Counted from the first letter of the stretch, positions 1 through 9,743 are shown. The stretch: DNA of 64,000 bases from Paracoccaceae bacterium (GCA_902632125.1 CACPBQ010000006.1:1-64000); one strand, 5' to 3'. Program-made: numbers and translations. The notes: generated by a model not told the origin, from the sequence alone.

Positions 1-317
1 GAGATCGAATTAGTGATTACCAAAAGATAGTAGCCGAATTGCGAAACTCTGGAATACGCTCCGAAGTTTATCTTGGTAATCCTAAAAACTTTGGTAACCA
101 ACTAAAGTATGCAGACAACAGGGGTTCGCCTGCTGCCGTGATAGAGGGAATTGAGGAACGTGAGAGTGGAACGATCCAAATTAAAGATCTTATCTTAGGC
201 AAAAAACTCTCTGAGGCAGCAACTTTGGAAGAATGGAAAGATAGACCCAGTCAATTCACTGTTCAGCGGGATGAGCTTGTGCAAAAAATTAGAGAAATAT
301 TAAGTGCCTACAAGTAA
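1..317 (+). CDS. hisS: Histidyl-tRNA synthetase, C-terminal part (5' end outside window)
   Basis: The reading frame is open from the window edge (frame starting at base 3) to the TAA at 315-317, so this is the tail of a longer gene. It encodes about 104 residues of the anticodon-binding domain of class IIa HisRS. Recognisable features are the LRNSGIRSEVYLG strand-helix, the QLKYADNRGSP segment, the EERESGTIQIKDL motif and a C-terminal helix. The full enzyme charges tRNA-His with histidine in the cytoplasm. The stop codon overlaps the hisZ start by one base (TAATG), so translation is probably coupled. The hisS-hisZ-hisG order fits alphaproteobacteria that keep HisZ, the catalytically dead HisRS paralogue, next to its parent. 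The identity is firm; the catalytic domain is not visible here. Confidence 0.93.
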   Translation, partial: DRISDYQKIVAELRNSGIRSEVYLGNPKNFGNQLKYADNRGSPAAVIEGIEERESGTIQIKDLILGKKLSEAATLEEWKDRPSQFTVQRDELVQKIREILSAYK

Positions 318-1405
318 TGACAGTCCTGAAAGATATATCACGAGAAGCAAGAAATTTAGCGGCTGTTTTTGAGGCAACAGGTGCAGAAGTCGTTGAATTG
401 GACTTCTTACAAATTTCAAACGTTCTTCTTGATTTATATGGGGAAGATATTCGCGGCCGGGCTTTTATAACTAATGACCCGGTTCATGGTGAAATGATGT
501 TGAGGCCCGACTTTACCATTCCGATCGTAGAGCGACACATGGCAAATAATGTTTCACCAGCGCGCTATACTTATTCTGGTAAGGTTTTTAGAAGACAAGA
601 AGAGTTCCCTGATCGACCACGGGAGTTTCTTCAAGTAGGTTATGAAATATTTGATGGTGCTAACCCTGAAAAAGCAGATGCAGAAGTTTTTTCTCTAGTT
701 AATGAGGCTCTCAGTGGTATCCAAGTAAGAATAGCAACTGGTGACATTGGTATTTTAATGGCTGCTGTAAGGTCCTTATCTACTACAGATACACGCAAGA
801 AGGCACTCCTAAGACATATCTGGCGCCCTCATCGCTTTCGCACGCTTTTAAACCAATACTCAGGTTTATCTTCAAAACCTCAGCCTAATCAGGATCTTGA
901 TGACTATAATAAGTTACTTGATAAATTTCAGGCTATTGGGTCTAGAAAGGTCCAGGAAATAAAAGAGCGGCTCCGACAAATTAAATTGGAGTCTGAAACA
1001 GATCCATTAGACCCAGAAGAAGTTAAAATTTTGGACGAACTATTATCGTTGAAAGATAGATGTATGGTAGCGCGTAGTCACTTGGAAAATTTATCAAAAA
1101 AAATGCCTGGCATAGAATCGACAGTAGATAATTTTGCCACAAGATTGGATTTTTTAAAAAAAAATGGAATTAATATTGATCGTTTAGATTTTGAGGGATC
1201 CTATGGGCGAACATCTATGGAATATTATGACGGATTTGTATTTGGTTTTTACTCGGAAACTCATATGGATCTAGCAGCGGTCGCCACTGGTGGTCGCTAC
1301 GACGCGCTTACCGAGAGAATGGAAAGTGGCAAAAAAATACCAGCGGTTGGGGCAGTTTTAAGGCCTGACCTTACCTTTTTGTTAAGGGAAAAAAATCATG
1401 ATTAG
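317..1405 (+). CDS. hisZ: ATP phosphoribosyltransferase regulatory subunit HisZ
   Basis: This 362-residue protein resembles the catalytic core of class II histidyl-tRNA synthetase but has no anticodon-binding domain. It is the regulatory partner that short-form HisG needs for the first step of histidine synthesis (ATP + PRPP to phosphoribosyl-ATP). Visible landmarks are a motif-2-like region near residues 85-110 (YSGKVFRRQEEF, then REFLQVGYEIF) and a C-terminal motif-3-like GGRYDALTERM. The length is normal for the family. It starts on the hisS stop codon and overlaps hisG by 8 nt, so the three genes probably form one transcript. A true HisRS is unlikely because the real hisS lies immediately upstream. 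Confidence 0.92.
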   Translation: MTVLKDISREARNLAAVFEATGAEVVELDFLQISNVLLDLYGEDIRGRAFITNDPVHGEMMLRPDFTIPIVERHMANNVSPARYTYSGKVFRRQEEFPDRPREFLQVGYEIFDGANPEKADAEVFSLVNEALSGIQVRIATGDIGILMAAVRSLSTTDTRKKALLRHIWRPHRFRTLLNQYSGLSSKPQPNQDLDDYNKLLDKFQAIGSRKVQEIKERLRQIKLESETDPLDPEEVKILDELLSLKDRCMVARSHLENLSKKMPGIESTVDNFATRLDFLKKNGINIDRLDFEGSYGRTSMEYYDGFVFGFYSETHMDLAAVATGGRYDALTERMESGKKIPAVGAVLRPDLTFLLREKNHD

Positions 1406-2093
1406 ACTAGGCGTACCCTCAAAAGGTCGCCTCATGGGTCAAACTTTTGATTGGTTTTCAAAACGTGGAATAAATTTAGTCCGAAGCGAGTCAGACAGAG
1501 AGTATGCAGGCCATATTGAGGGCATAGAGAACGTTCAGCTTATTTTTTTATCAGCTAGCGAAATACCGCGAGAACTTTTTGCTGGCCGTTTGCATTTTGG
1601 GGTTACTGGATATGACGTAATTCAAGAAAAACTGGTTCGTTTTAATCAGCTCGTAGAGCCCATCTCAGAACTAGGTTTTGGATTTGCTGATTTGATTATT
1701 GCAGTTCCCAGCTTCTGGGTTGATGTCGAGACTTTAGATGATTTAGATGCTGTTTCGGCCCAGTTCAGAGATAAACATGGATATCGCTTACGCATAGCAA
1801 CCAAATATCATCGATTGCTTAGGGAATTTTTAATGGAAGCGGGCGTGGCAGATTATCAAATTGTTGATAGTCAGGGGGCAACCGAAGGTGCAGTTAAAAA
1901 CGATTTAGCCGAGGCTATTGCAGACATAACTTCGACTGGGAATACCTTAAAGGCAAATCATCTTAAAATTTTATCGGATGGTTTGATCCTTAAATCACAA
2001 GCAACGTTCTTTAAGTCTTTAACAGCTGAGTTTTCTAAAGAGGAAAATCAGGTGGCCAATTTATTAGTAAAGAAATTATCTGCAAAAGATTGA
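1398..2093 (+). CDS. hisG: ATP phosphoribosyltransferase, short form (HisG-S)
   Basis: The protein has 231 residues and catalyses the committed step of histidine biosynthesis, in complex with HisZ. The short form lacks the C-terminal ACT-like domain that gives long HisG its histidine feedback site, and the length here agrees. Typical HisG elements are the N-terminal RLGVPSKGRL, the type II periplasmic-binding-protein fold, and the PRPP-binding loop late in the protein around AIADITSTGNTL. The start overlaps the end of hisZ by 8 nt, which points to translational coupling and 1:1 expression. No further his genes follow in the window; the next gene is on the opposite strand. Confidence 0.94.
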   Translation: MIRLGVPSKGRLMGQTFDWFSKRGINLVRSESDREYAGHIEGIENVQLIFLSASEIPRELFAGRLHFGVTGYDVIQEKLVRFNQLVEPISELGFGFADLIIAVPSFWVDVETLDDLDAVSAQFRDKHGYRLRIATKYHRLLREFLMEAGVADYQIVDSQGATEGAVKNDLAEAIADITSTGNTLKANHLKILSDGLILKSQATFFKSLTAEFSKEENQVANLLVKKLSAKD

Positions 2094-2161
2094 ATTTATT
2101 ATACACAAAGCACTCTATTGTCTTCAGGTAGGCTGTAAGGTCGCTAGCTTGAGGCAAAAAA

Positions 2162-2593
2162 TCAAATCACGCCAAGGTCAGCAAGTGCCCCAGCTAAAGA
2201 TGGAGGTAAGGGTTCTTCATTTTGGCGCATGGCATTTAAGTCACTGGGTGAGTCTGCCGGATTGAGATAACGCCAGCCCTGAAAAGCGCGCCTGTTGGCT
2301 ATGGTGGTCAAGATTAAATTTTTATCCAGAACAATTGCGCATCTTCGTATGCCATCATTTCCAATGATTTCATCAAGTCTGATTATCTTTTGTCTACATT
2401 GAACTTGGCCCTTAATCACCCAGTAAATAGAGCCACCATTTACAATCTCTTTTTCGCGCTTTGGCCACATACGTGTAACATGACGGGGATAACCGTCAGC
2501 ACCCTGCGCCCTTGGATTATTTTGCCATGCGACGAGGTCAGAAACGTTTTGCGATCCTACGCTTAATTTTACCAAATTAATATATTCGCTCAT
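2162..2593 (-). CDS. DUF1489 family protein
   Basis: This is a 143-residue soluble protein of the DUF1489 (COG5458) type, found widely in alphaproteobacteria and without an assigned function that I know of. I recognise it from the N-terminal NLVKLSVG segment, the central HVTRMWPKR motif, the SIYWVIKGQVQCRQKI strand pair and the late RRAFQGWRYL motif. Its conserved basic and aromatic residues would suit nucleic-acid contact, but that is a guess. It is convergent with hisG (68 bp apart) and divergent from the ribonucleotide reductase, with 122 bp between the two starts for both promoters. No signal peptide or membrane segment is visible. Confidence 0.8.
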   Translation of the reverse strand: MSEYINLVKLSVGSQNVSDLVAWQNNPRAQGADGYPRHVTRMWPKREKEIVNGGSIYWVIKGQVQCRQKIIRLDEIIGNDGIRRCAIVLDKNLILTTIANRRAFQGWRYLNPADSPSDLNAMRQNEEPLPPSLAGALADLGVI

Positions 2594-2715
2594 AATAATT
2601 CCTACGCTTGCTTAAACGATAGTACCATTAACAAAACTAGCAAGTTGACCAAGGGTGTTCAAAATACTAAAGTGATTGCCTACCGTTCTTAAGTTTTTCT
2701 ATCAAGGGTTTTAAA

Positions 2716-4980
2716 ATGTCACGTTTCGATGCAGCAATTGCCGAACAAATTTGGGACATGAAGTATCGCTTAAAGGATGCTGATGGAACAGCTATTGATA
2801 AAACAGTTGAGGATACTTGGGCAAGAATTGCAAAAGACCTTGCAAGTGTTGAGAAAGATAAAGAGCATTGGGAAAAAGAATTCTATGCAGCGTTGGAAGA
2901 TTTTAAATTTTTGCCCGCTGGCCGCATCACAGCGGGTGCTGGCACAAATCGAAAAGTAACCTTATTTAATTGCTTTGTTATGGGCACCATTCCCGATGAT
3001 ATGGAAGGCATCTTCAATATGTTAAAAGAAGCTGCCCTAACTATGCAGCAGGGTGGGGGGATAGGTTATGATTTTTCTACGATAAGGCCCAACGGTGCAT
3101 TAGTGGAGGGAGTAGCAGCTGACGCTTCTGGTCCACTTTCCTTTATGGATGTCTGGGACTCGATGTGTCGAACAATCATGAGTGCTGGGTCTAGGCGCGG
3201 TGCAATGATGGCAACAATGCGTTGTGACCACCCGGACATAGAACAGTTTATCTCTGCGAAATCTGACCCCGTACGTTTGCGTATGTTCAACCTATCAGTT
3301 TTAGTCACTGATCCATTCATGGAAGCAGTGAAGAATGATGATGACTGGAATTTAGTATTTAATGGTAAAGTATACAAAACACTGAAAGCTCAGAAGCTGT
3401 GGGATCAAATCATGCAATCCACATATGATTATGCAGAACCAGGCGTGATTTTCATCGATAGAATAAACAAACTTAATAATCTAAATTACTGCGAAACTAT
3501 TTCTGCTACAAACCCGTGTGGCGAGCAGCCATTACCACCATATGGAGCGTGTCTGCTTGGATCGATTAACTTTGCGAAACTAGTTGAGAAGCCCTTTGAA
3601 AAGGATGCAAGAATTAATGAAGCAGAGCTAGAAAGTTTAGTAGCAACTGCTGTCCGAATGATGGATAATGTTGTTGATGCATCAAAATTTCCTTTAGCTG
3701 AGCAAGCCGCAGAGGCCAAAAACAAAAGAAGAATTGGACTTGGCGTAACTGGCTTGGCTGATGCTTTGTTAATGGTGGGTTTGAGGTATGGCTCGGATGA
3801 AGCTGCTGCGCAAACCGAACGCTGGCTGCATATTTTAGCAAGGTCTGCATACGCTGCATCTGTGGAATTGGCCAAAGAAAAAGGCGCATTCTCATTATTT
3901 GATGCAGAGGCCTTCCTAAAGTCAGGGTCAATGCAGATAATGGATAAAGAAATCTGTAGCGATATTAAAAAGTATGGAATTCGGAATGCTTTATTAACAT
4001 CAATAGCTCCTACTGGAACAATAAGTCTCTACGCTGGGAATGTAAGCTCTGGAATTGAACCAGTATTTGCTTACTCTTACACTCGCAAAGTTTTGCAAAA
4101 AGATAGCTCCAAGACTGAAGAAGAAGTTGTCGATTATGCTGTGAGAATGTGGAGAGGCCTAAAAGGCGATACTCCTCTGCCAGACTATTTTGTAAATGCC
4201 CAAACACTTAGTCCATTAGAGCACGTCAAAATGCAATCAGCTGCGCAAAAATGGATTGATAGTTCAATTTCTAAAACAATAAATTGTCCTGAGGATATTG
4301 ATTTTGAGTCCTTCAAAAGTGTTTATATGGAAGCATATGAAACTGGTTGTAAGGGATGTACAACTTACCGACCAAATGACGTGACAGGATCCGTACTGAC
4401 AGTTTCCAACTCTGAAGGAGAAAAGCCAACGGAAGAAGATGGTGCAGACGTGATATATATGTCAGAACCATTGGATCGGCCTAATGAGTTGGAAGGTTCA
4501 ACTTATAAGTTAAAGTGGCCTGACAGTGAACACGCTATTTATGTTACAATAAATGATGTACTTGTGAATGGTTCGAGGCGTCCTTTCGAAGTTTTTATCA
4601 ATTCTAAAAATATGGAACATTTCGCATGGACAGTCGCATTAACACGAATGATTTCAGCTGTCTTCCGAAGAGGAGGAGATGTCTCATTTGTGGTTGAAGA
4701 GTTGAAAGCAGTGTTTGATCCGCGTGGTGGTGCATGGGTTAACGGAAAATATATACCCTCTATTCTTGCAGCGATCGGTGGAGTACTAGAAACACATATG
4801 GTAAAAATTGGTTTTCTTGAGGGTGAAGGATTGGGACTAAAAGAAGATCCTAAATCAAATCAGGTTATTAATTTTTCAGAGAATAAAGCAAAAGCTTGCT
4901 CCAGCTGTGGCCAATTTGAAATGCAGATGGTTGAGGGATGCATGACTTGTAGAAGTTGTGGTTATTCAAAATGTGGATAA
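2716..4980 (+). CDS. nrdJ: Adenosylcobalamin-dependent ribonucleotide reductase (class II)
   Basis: This 754-residue enzyme reduces ribonucleotides to deoxyribonucleotides using a radical generated from vitamin B12, without needing oxygen. The N-terminal helical part leads into the FLPAGRITAGAG region and the barrel motif TMQQGGGIGYDFSTIRP. The SAGSRRGAMMATM loop follows, then the catalytic NPCGEQPLPPYGACLLG segment (about residues 267-283). A CxxC...CxxC zinc-like element and a terminal Cys-Gly close the protein, and these presumably re-reduce the active site. Class II dependence implies that the cell makes or imports cobalamin. The 122 bp upstream shows no clear NrdR box or B12 riboswitch. 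Whether other RNR classes exist elsewhere in the genome cannot be seen. Confidence 0.95.
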   Translation: MSRFDAAIAEQIWDMKYRLKDADGTAIDKTVEDTWARIAKDLASVEKDKEHWEKEFYAALEDFKFLPAGRITAGAGTNRKVTLFNCFVMGTIPDDMEGIFNMLKEAALTMQQGGGIGYDFSTIRPNGALVEGVAADASGPLSFMDVWDSMCRTIMSAGSRRGAMMATMRCDHPDIEQFISAKSDPVRLRMFNLSVLVTDPFMEAVKNDDDWNLVFNGKVYKTLKAQKLWDQIMQSTYDYAEPGVIFIDRINKLNNLNYCETISATNPCGEQPLPPYGACLLGSINFAKLVEKPFEKDARINEAELESLVATAVRMMDNVVDASKFPLAEQAAEAKNKRRIGLGVTGLADALLMVGLRYGSDEAAAQTERWLHILARSAYAASVELAKEKGAFSLFDAEAFLKSGSMQIMDKEICSDIKKYGIRNALLTSIAPTGTISLYAGNVSSGIEPVFAYSYTRKVLQKDSSKTEEEVVDYAVRMWRGLKGDTPLPDYFVNAQTLSPLEHVKMQSAAQKWIDSSISKTINCPEDIDFESFKSVYMEAYETGCKGCTTYRPNDVTGSVLTVSNSEGEKPTEEDGADVIYMSEPLDRPNELEGSTYKLKWPDSEHAIYVTINDVLVNGSRRPFEVFINSKNMEHFAWTVALTRMISAVFRRGGDVSFVVEELKAVFDPRGGAWVNGKYIPSILAAIGGVLETHMVKIGFLEGEGLGLKEDPKSNQVINFSENKAKACSSCGQFEMQMVEGCMTCRSCGYSKCG

Positions 4981-5020
4981 ACACTTTTCATCTCAAAAAA
5001 GCTAAAATTTAGCTATTGTT

Positions 5021-5617
5021 GTGAGCGATATCCTTGAGCAAGTTAAACTTTGCAAAATCTGTAGTGATGTTTTCTCAAATACAAAGACCCAGCATAGCCC
5101 TAGGCCGGTTATTAGAGGTAAAAGTACGGCAAAAATTTTGATTGCTGGCCAAGCACCTGGTGCACGTGCGCATGAAAGCGGTGTTCCATTTTCTGATCTG
5201 TCAGGAGATGTATTAAGGGGGTGGATGGGTTTGAACAAAGAGGATTTTTATGATGAGAGAAATATAGCTATAATCCCGATGTCTTTTTGTTTTCCAGGTT
5301 ATGATGAAAAAGGAAGTGATTTACCGCCACCCAAAATTTGTGCAACAACTTGGCGCTCTTCAATTCTAGAAAATTTCCAAAATTTAGAATTAAAACTTCT
5401 TGTAGGATCTTTCGCTCAAAAATGGCACCTTGATACCAATTTCACTGTAACTAATGTAGTGAAGAATTGGCGACTTTATACCCCCGAGATTTTACCTCTT
5501 CCACACCCTTCTTGGAGAAATAGAGCTTGGGTAAAGAAAAATTTCTGGTTTGAAAAAGAACTCGTACCTGTATTGAGAAAAAAAGTAAGAGGCGTTTTGA
5601 AAAATGAAGCAGCTTAA
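5021..5617 (+). CDS. Uracil-DNA glycosylase family protein
   Basis: The protein has 198 residues and a GTG start at 5021. It belongs to the uracil-DNA glycosylase superfamily of base-excision repair enzymes. Visible motifs are the first active-site loop GQAPGARAHESGVPFSD followed by SGDVLRGWMG, and the second motif PLPHPSWRN near the C-terminus. The N-terminal LCKIC pair could bind metal. Motif 1 has Gln where family 4 enzymes usually have GEAPG, so this is a family variant and its substrate range is uncertain. It overlaps the following SseB-like gene by 14 nt. A short AT-rich palindrome (5000-5014) precedes it. Confidence 0.82.
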   Translation: MSDILEQVKLCKICSDVFSNTKTQHSPRPVIRGKSTAKILIAGQAPGARAHESGVPFSDLSGDVLRGWMGLNKEDFYDERNIAIIPMSFCFPGYDEKGSDLPPPKICATTWRSSILENFQNLELKLLVGSFAQKWHLDTNFTVTNVVKNWRLYTPEILPLPHPSWRNRAWVKKNFWFEKELVPVLRKKVRGVLKNEAA

Positions 5618-6386
5618 CAAAGCTTTTTTGGAAATGTCCCAGAATCCAGAAAATAATGATGCCCGTCTAAATTATTATGGAGTGCTTGCGGATACAGATT
5701 TATTTTTGTTACTTGAGCAGGAATCAAGCAATGAAATACTTGAACCTAAGTTTATTCAACTTGAGGGAAATAATTTTGCTTTAGCATTTGATAGTGAGGA
5801 AAATCTTTCTGAATTTTATGGAGAAGCTGCTGCATTTGCGCAAATCACAGGTCGCGTATTGGCCAAAATACTGTTGGAAGAAAAAATAGGATTAGGGATT
5901 AACTTAGGAGTTTCTGGAGGTGAGTTACTACTCCCATATTCCGTTATTGAATGGTTTGTAAGTGTGTTGGAGGAAACTCCTGATGTTGTACGAAACAGTC
6001 CTAAAAAGTTCCTTTCTGCAAATGCCTTCCCTGAAAAGATGTTAAAAGTATTGCAAGAAAAACTTGCGCCTGCAGTGGGCTTGTTTGATGAAATTTGGAT
6101 TTGTTCTGTTGAATATGATGAAGATGAATTTTCTAATCTAATTTGCTTAATGGGAGCTCAAAAACCTGCAGAGCAAGCGATGATAAAATCGATAAAAGAG
6201 GTGCTCTCCTTTTCAGACATTAATTTGGGAAACACTGATGTGGCACATTTTAATTATGATAATGAAGCTTGTAGTAAAATCCGTGAGGTAGGTATTAAGC
6301 TTGAGTTTCCTGAGGTAAGCGAAGTTAAGAATGCTACTCGCGATGTCAAAAAGAAGGCAGTTTTGCAGCCGCCAAAACTAAGATAG
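5604..6386 (+). CDS. SseB family protein
   Basis: This 260-residue acidic, soluble protein resembles the SseB N-terminal domain family (PF07179). The match is in the opening pattern of NxAFLEM, a run of LNYYGVLADTDLFLLL, and the later AFDSEENLSEF stretch. In Salmonella, SseB is a type III secretion translocator, but stand-alone proteins with this domain in alphaproteobacteria have no proven role, so no secretion function should be inferred. It starts inside the last 14 nt of the glycosylase gene, so the two are co-translated. It ends 5 bp from the convergent dehydrogenase gene, leaving no room for a classic terminator. There is no signal peptide. Confidence 0.68.
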   Translation: MKQLNKAFLEMSQNPENNDARLNYYGVLADTDLFLLLEQESSNEILEPKFIQLEGNNFALAFDSEENLSEFYGEAAAFAQITGRVLAKILLEEKIGLGINLGVSGGELLLPYSVIEWFVSVLEETPDVVRNSPKKFLSANAFPEKMLKVLQEKLAPAVGLFDEIWICSVEYDEDEFSNLICLMGAQKPAEQAMIKSIKEVLSFSDINLGNTDVAHFNYDNEACSKIREVGIKLEFPEVSEVKNATRDVKKKAVLQPPKLR

Positions 6387-6391
6387 AATTT

Positions 6392-8839
6392 TTAGGCTTT
6401 CGTTCTCGCGCCCGTAGGGTCATACAAAGGCTTGAAGGAAATTTCGGCTTCGACGCGACTTCCAGCTACGTCTATCTCATACGACGAAGCAAGCAAATCT
6501 GATGTTTTTTCTCCTTTACAAGGTACATAGCCCATTCCAACCGCGCCTCCCAAGGCGTGCCCATAATTTCCAGAACTTAAATAACCAACTATTTGACTGT
6601 CGCGTACAATAGGCTCATTATGATACAGCAAGGGTTCTGCATCTTTCAGAAGAAATTGCGCCATTCGCATTTCTAGACCCGTTTCTTTTTTTGCAATCAC
6701 AGCATCACGTCCTAGAAAGCCTTGTTTCTCCGATTTTACTGCAAATCCCAAGCCAGCTTCTAATACATGATCTTCGCAGGTAATATCATGGCCAAAATGC
6801 CTGTAGCCTTTTTCTATTCGGCAGCTATCCATCATATGCATTCCACAAAGCTTTAACTGGCTGTCGTTTGCGTACTCCATGATGGTCTCGAAAACATGCG
6901 CGGCCATATCTGTACTGATATAAATCTCCCAGCCTAATTCGCCAACATAAGATACTCTATGAACGCGGGCCAAGCCCATACCAATTTCAATTTCTTGGGC
7001 TGTTCCAAATGGATTTATTTCATTAGAGAAATCGTTAGGGCTTATGGCTTCCATGAATTGTCGAGAATTTGGTCCCATGATCGCTAGAACTCCTTCTGCC
7101 GCAGTGATGTCTGTGATTACGACTTCGAAATTTCCTATGTTTCTTCTCATCCATGTTTGATCTGCTAATCTTGTGATTGCTGGTGTTACTACTAAATATG
7201 AAATCTCAGAAAGCCTTGTAACAGTGACGTCAGCTTCTATACCTCCTCTTGAATTCAAAAATTGCGTATATACAATTTTGCCTAAAGGAACTGACATATC
7301 TCCACCACAAATATGGTTGAGGAAGGATTCAGCATCTCGCCCCTCAACCATCAATTTGCCAAAGGAAGACATGTCATACATACCTAAATTATTACGAACG
7401 GCCATATGTTCATTATGGGAGTTTTCAAACCAATTTTGGCGTCCCCAACTATATTGATATTCCTGGCTCTGACCCTTTTCTGAAAACCAATTTGCTCTTT
7501 CCCAGCCAGCGAGCTCCCCAAAAACGGCTCCATGATTTTTTAGATAGGAATGAAAAGGTGATCGTCTCACACCTCTTGCCGTTTCTTTTTGCCTAAAAGG
7601 AAAATGATCCGCGTATAAAAGGCCCAAAGTTTCTTTCGACCGCTCAAATAGATAATGTTTGTTGCCTTGAAATGGATGCATTCTCGAAATATCGACATCT
7701 CCAAGATCAAATGGTTTTTGACCATCGTTCATCCATTGGCTCAATGCCATGCCGGCTCCACCAGCAGATTGAATACCTATTGAATTAAAGCCTGCTGCCA
7801 CCCAAAAATTATCTAATTCAGGCGCAAGACCTAAATGATACGCATCATCTGGAGTAAAACTTTCAGGTCCATTGAAAAAAGTATGAATGCCTGCCTCGCC
7901 TAGCATTGGAATTCTATTAACAGCCATTTCTAATATAGGCTCAAAATGATCAAAATCTTCTTGTAACTGGTCAAATTCAAAATCATCAGGAATGCCATCG
8001 GCTCCCCAGGGTTTTGCGTTCGGTTCGAAAGCGCCCAACATTAATTTTCCAGCATCTTCTTTGTAATATGCACACTCATCCAAAACGCGTAGTACCGGTA
8101 ATTGGCTGAGCCCTTCTATTGGTTCTGAAACAATGTAAAAATGCTCGCAAGCGTGAAGAGGAACATTTACACCTACCATTTTGCCAACCTCACGTCCCCA
8201 CATGCCGGCACAATTAACGATCATTTCACAAGTGATATGCCCGGTCTCTCCCGACCCACTGACCCAGTCAACACCCTTTACTACCCTTCCAGACTTGTGA
8301 ATTTTTGTTACTTTTACGCCTTCATTTATGCTCGCTCCTCTTTGTTTTGCACCTTTTGCTAAAGCAAGCGCAATATTAGCTGGATCGCCTTGTCCATCCT
8401 TTTCGAGAAAAACACCCCCAACAATCCCGTCTAAATTGATATGGGGATATCTCTTTAAAACTTCATCAGGAGAAATTTCCTCAACCGCAACGTCGAATGC
8501 TCTCGCCATTGCGGCAGACCGGCTCAATTCTTCCATACGTTCTTTGGTGAGAGCAACATTAATTGAGCCCACACGCTTAAATCCTGTTGAAACGCCTGTT
8601 TCCTCTTCTAATGTTCCATAAAGTTCCTGACTATATTTGGCCAGCTTAGTCATGTTAGCCGTTGCACGTAACTGAGCAATTAATCCAGCAGCATGCCAAG
8701 TTGTTCCGGATGTGAGTTGCTTTCTTTCAAGCAATAAAACGTCTTTCCAACCAATTTTAGTCAAATGATATGCAACCGAACATCCAATTACGCCACCGCC
8801 AATAATTATCACTCGTGCATGTTTTGGAACAATACTCAT
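6392..8839 (-). CDS. FAD-dependent GcvT-family dehydrogenase (dimethylglycine/sarcosine dehydrogenase-like)
   Basis: This 815-residue fusion has an N-terminal FAD-binding oxidoreductase domain (about 1-380), then a linker, and a C-terminal GcvT-like folate-binding domain (about 430-815). The dinucleotide motif GGGVIG and the TWHAAG motif (His49) are present. In mitochondrial dimethylglycine dehydrogenase this histidine carries covalent FAD. Enzymes of this family oxidise an N-methyl group and pass the one-carbon unit to tetrahydrofolate. It is the last gene of a minus-strand set with the homocysteine methyltransferase (7 bp upstream) and a second dehydrogenase. Sarcosine or dimethylglycine is the likely substrate; the sequence alone does not decide which. 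Confidence 0.83.
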   Translation of the reverse strand: MSIVPKHARVIIIGGGVIGCSVAYHLTKIGWKDVLLLERKQLTSGTTWHAAGLIAQLRATANMTKLAKYSQELYGTLEEETGVSTGFKRVGSINVALTKERMEELSRSAAMARAFDVAVEEISPDEVLKRYPHINLDGIVGGVFLEKDGQGDPANIALALAKGAKQRGASINEGVKVTKIHKSGRVVKGVDWVSGSGETGHITCEMIVNCAGMWGREVGKMVGVNVPLHACEHFYIVSEPIEGLSQLPVLRVLDECAYYKEDAGKLMLGAFEPNAKPWGADGIPDDFEFDQLQEDFDHFEPILEMAVNRIPMLGEAGIHTFFNGPESFTPDDAYHLGLAPELDNFWVAAGFNSIGIQSAGGAGMALSQWMNDGQKPFDLGDVDISRMHPFQGNKHYLFERSKETLGLLYADHFPFRQKETARGVRRSPFHSYLKNHGAVFGELAGWERANWFSEKGQSQEYQYSWGRQNWFENSHNEHMAVRNNLGMYDMSSFGKLMVEGRDAESFLNHICGGDMSVPLGKIVYTQFLNSRGGIEADVTVTRLSEISYLVVTPAITRLADQTWMRRNIGNFEVVITDITAAEGVLAIMGPNSRQFMEAISPNDFSNEINPFGTAQEIEIGMGLARVHRVSYVGELGWEIYISTDMAAHVFETIMEYANDSQLKLCGMHMMDSCRIEKGYRHFGHDITCEDHVLEAGLGFAVKSEKQGFLGRDAVIAKKETGLEMRMAQFLLKDAEPLLYHNEPIVRDSQIVGYLSSGNYGHALGGAVGMGYVPCKGEKTSDLLASSYEIDVAGSRVEAEISFKPLYDPTGARTKA

Positions 8840-8846
8840 ATTTACC

Positions 8847-9743
8847 TCAAACTATTTTGTGCCCATTATTTTTCAGATCTTTAGCAAGTTGTTCAATATG
8901 TTTTGGGCCTACTTCACAGCAGCCACCAATTATAGTTGCGCCCATTTCAACCCACTCCATTGCAAATTTTGAATATTCTTGGGGGTTTAAGTCATGTCTC
9001 TCTTTAAGTGCGTCTACCGTTGGAAAATCTTCCAAGAAACCTGGTGTTATTTCAGTAAAGCCATTTGCATAAGCGCCAAACGGTCTGTCCAAATCGGCTA
9101 TTATTCTTAATGAATCCTTAGTTACTTCTGGCCGCGAGCAATTGACCAAAACAACATCTATTTTGTACGTATTGAAAAGATTTTTGACTAAAGAAAGCTC
9201 TTCACCTGAACGGAGTTTTGTCCCGTCAAAATCTTCTGTTGTAAATGCCATCCAAACTGGAATTTCAATGTTTTTAGCGGCAATTAAAGCGGCTTTTGCG
9301 TGTTCTATCGAACTCACTGTCTCAATCAGCAAAATGTCGCATTTTGCGCCCAGATGATTTATTACATCATTATATTGTTTAGACCCTTCAATAGCGTCTG
9401 GAATTAAATCAGGTCGGTAACTTGCATGCAGAGGTCCAATTGAGCCAGCAACCTGACCATAACCATTTCTATTTTTTGAACTTATGGCTGTATCAACGGC
9501 TTTATCCCAAAGCTCTTCCAATCTGTCTTCTAAGCCAACTCTTTCTAATCTATCCTTGAGAACAGGATATGTATTGGTTGTTGCGATGGTTGCACCCATC
9601 GAGAAGTATTCGTCATGTACCTCGGAGAGTAATTTTGTATCATCCAGCATTACCGTGGTAGACCATAAGGGTGTAGGTTTTTCCCCCGATCGCTTCACAA
9701 GTTCCTGGCCAATAGATCCATCAAGTAAACTAATTTCCTTCAT
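8847..9743 (-). CDS. Homocysteine S-methyltransferase family protein
   Basis: The 298-residue TIM-barrel enzyme belongs to the zinc-dependent family that includes betaine-homocysteine methyltransferase and S-methylmethionine:homocysteine methyltransferase (MmuM). The three zinc cysteines are visible as Cys202 (VNCSRP) and Cys275-Cys276 (IIGGCCEVGP). The N-terminal LLDGSIGQEL motif is also typical. It probably moves a methyl group to homocysteine to give methionine. Its position between two dimethylglycine/sarcosine-type dehydrogenases makes glycine betaine the most likely methyl donor, with dimethylglycine then passed to the neighbours. That is inference from context. It is co-oriented with both, with 76 bp to the upstream gene and 7 bp to the downstream one. 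Confidence 0.82.
   Translation of the reverse strand: MKEISLLDGSIGQELVKRSGEKPTPLWSTTVMLDDTKLLSEVHDEYFSMGATIATTNTYPVLKDRLERVGLEDRLEELWDKAVDTAISSKNRNGYGQVAGSIGPLHASYRPDLIPDAIEGSKQYNDVINHLGAKCDILLIETVSSIEHAKAALIAAKNIEIPVWMAFTTEDFDGTKLRSGEELSLVKNLFNTYKIDVVLVNCSRPEVTKDSLRIIADLDRPFGAYANGFTEITPGFLEDFPTVDALKERHDLNPQEYSKFAMEWVEMGATIIGGCCEVGPKHIEQLAKDLKNNGHKIV

Noticed and set aside
4972-4980. Exact reverse-strand DnaA box (TGTGGATAA) at the end of nrdJ.
   Set aside because: It is made of the last Cys-Gly codons plus the stop of nrdJ, which are constrained by the protein. It is single and not in a regulatory position.
5000-5014. Palindrome AGCTAAAATTTAGCT after nrdJ as a terminator.
   Set aside because: The stem is AT-rich and weak, with a tiny loop and no T-run. 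It is not convincing.
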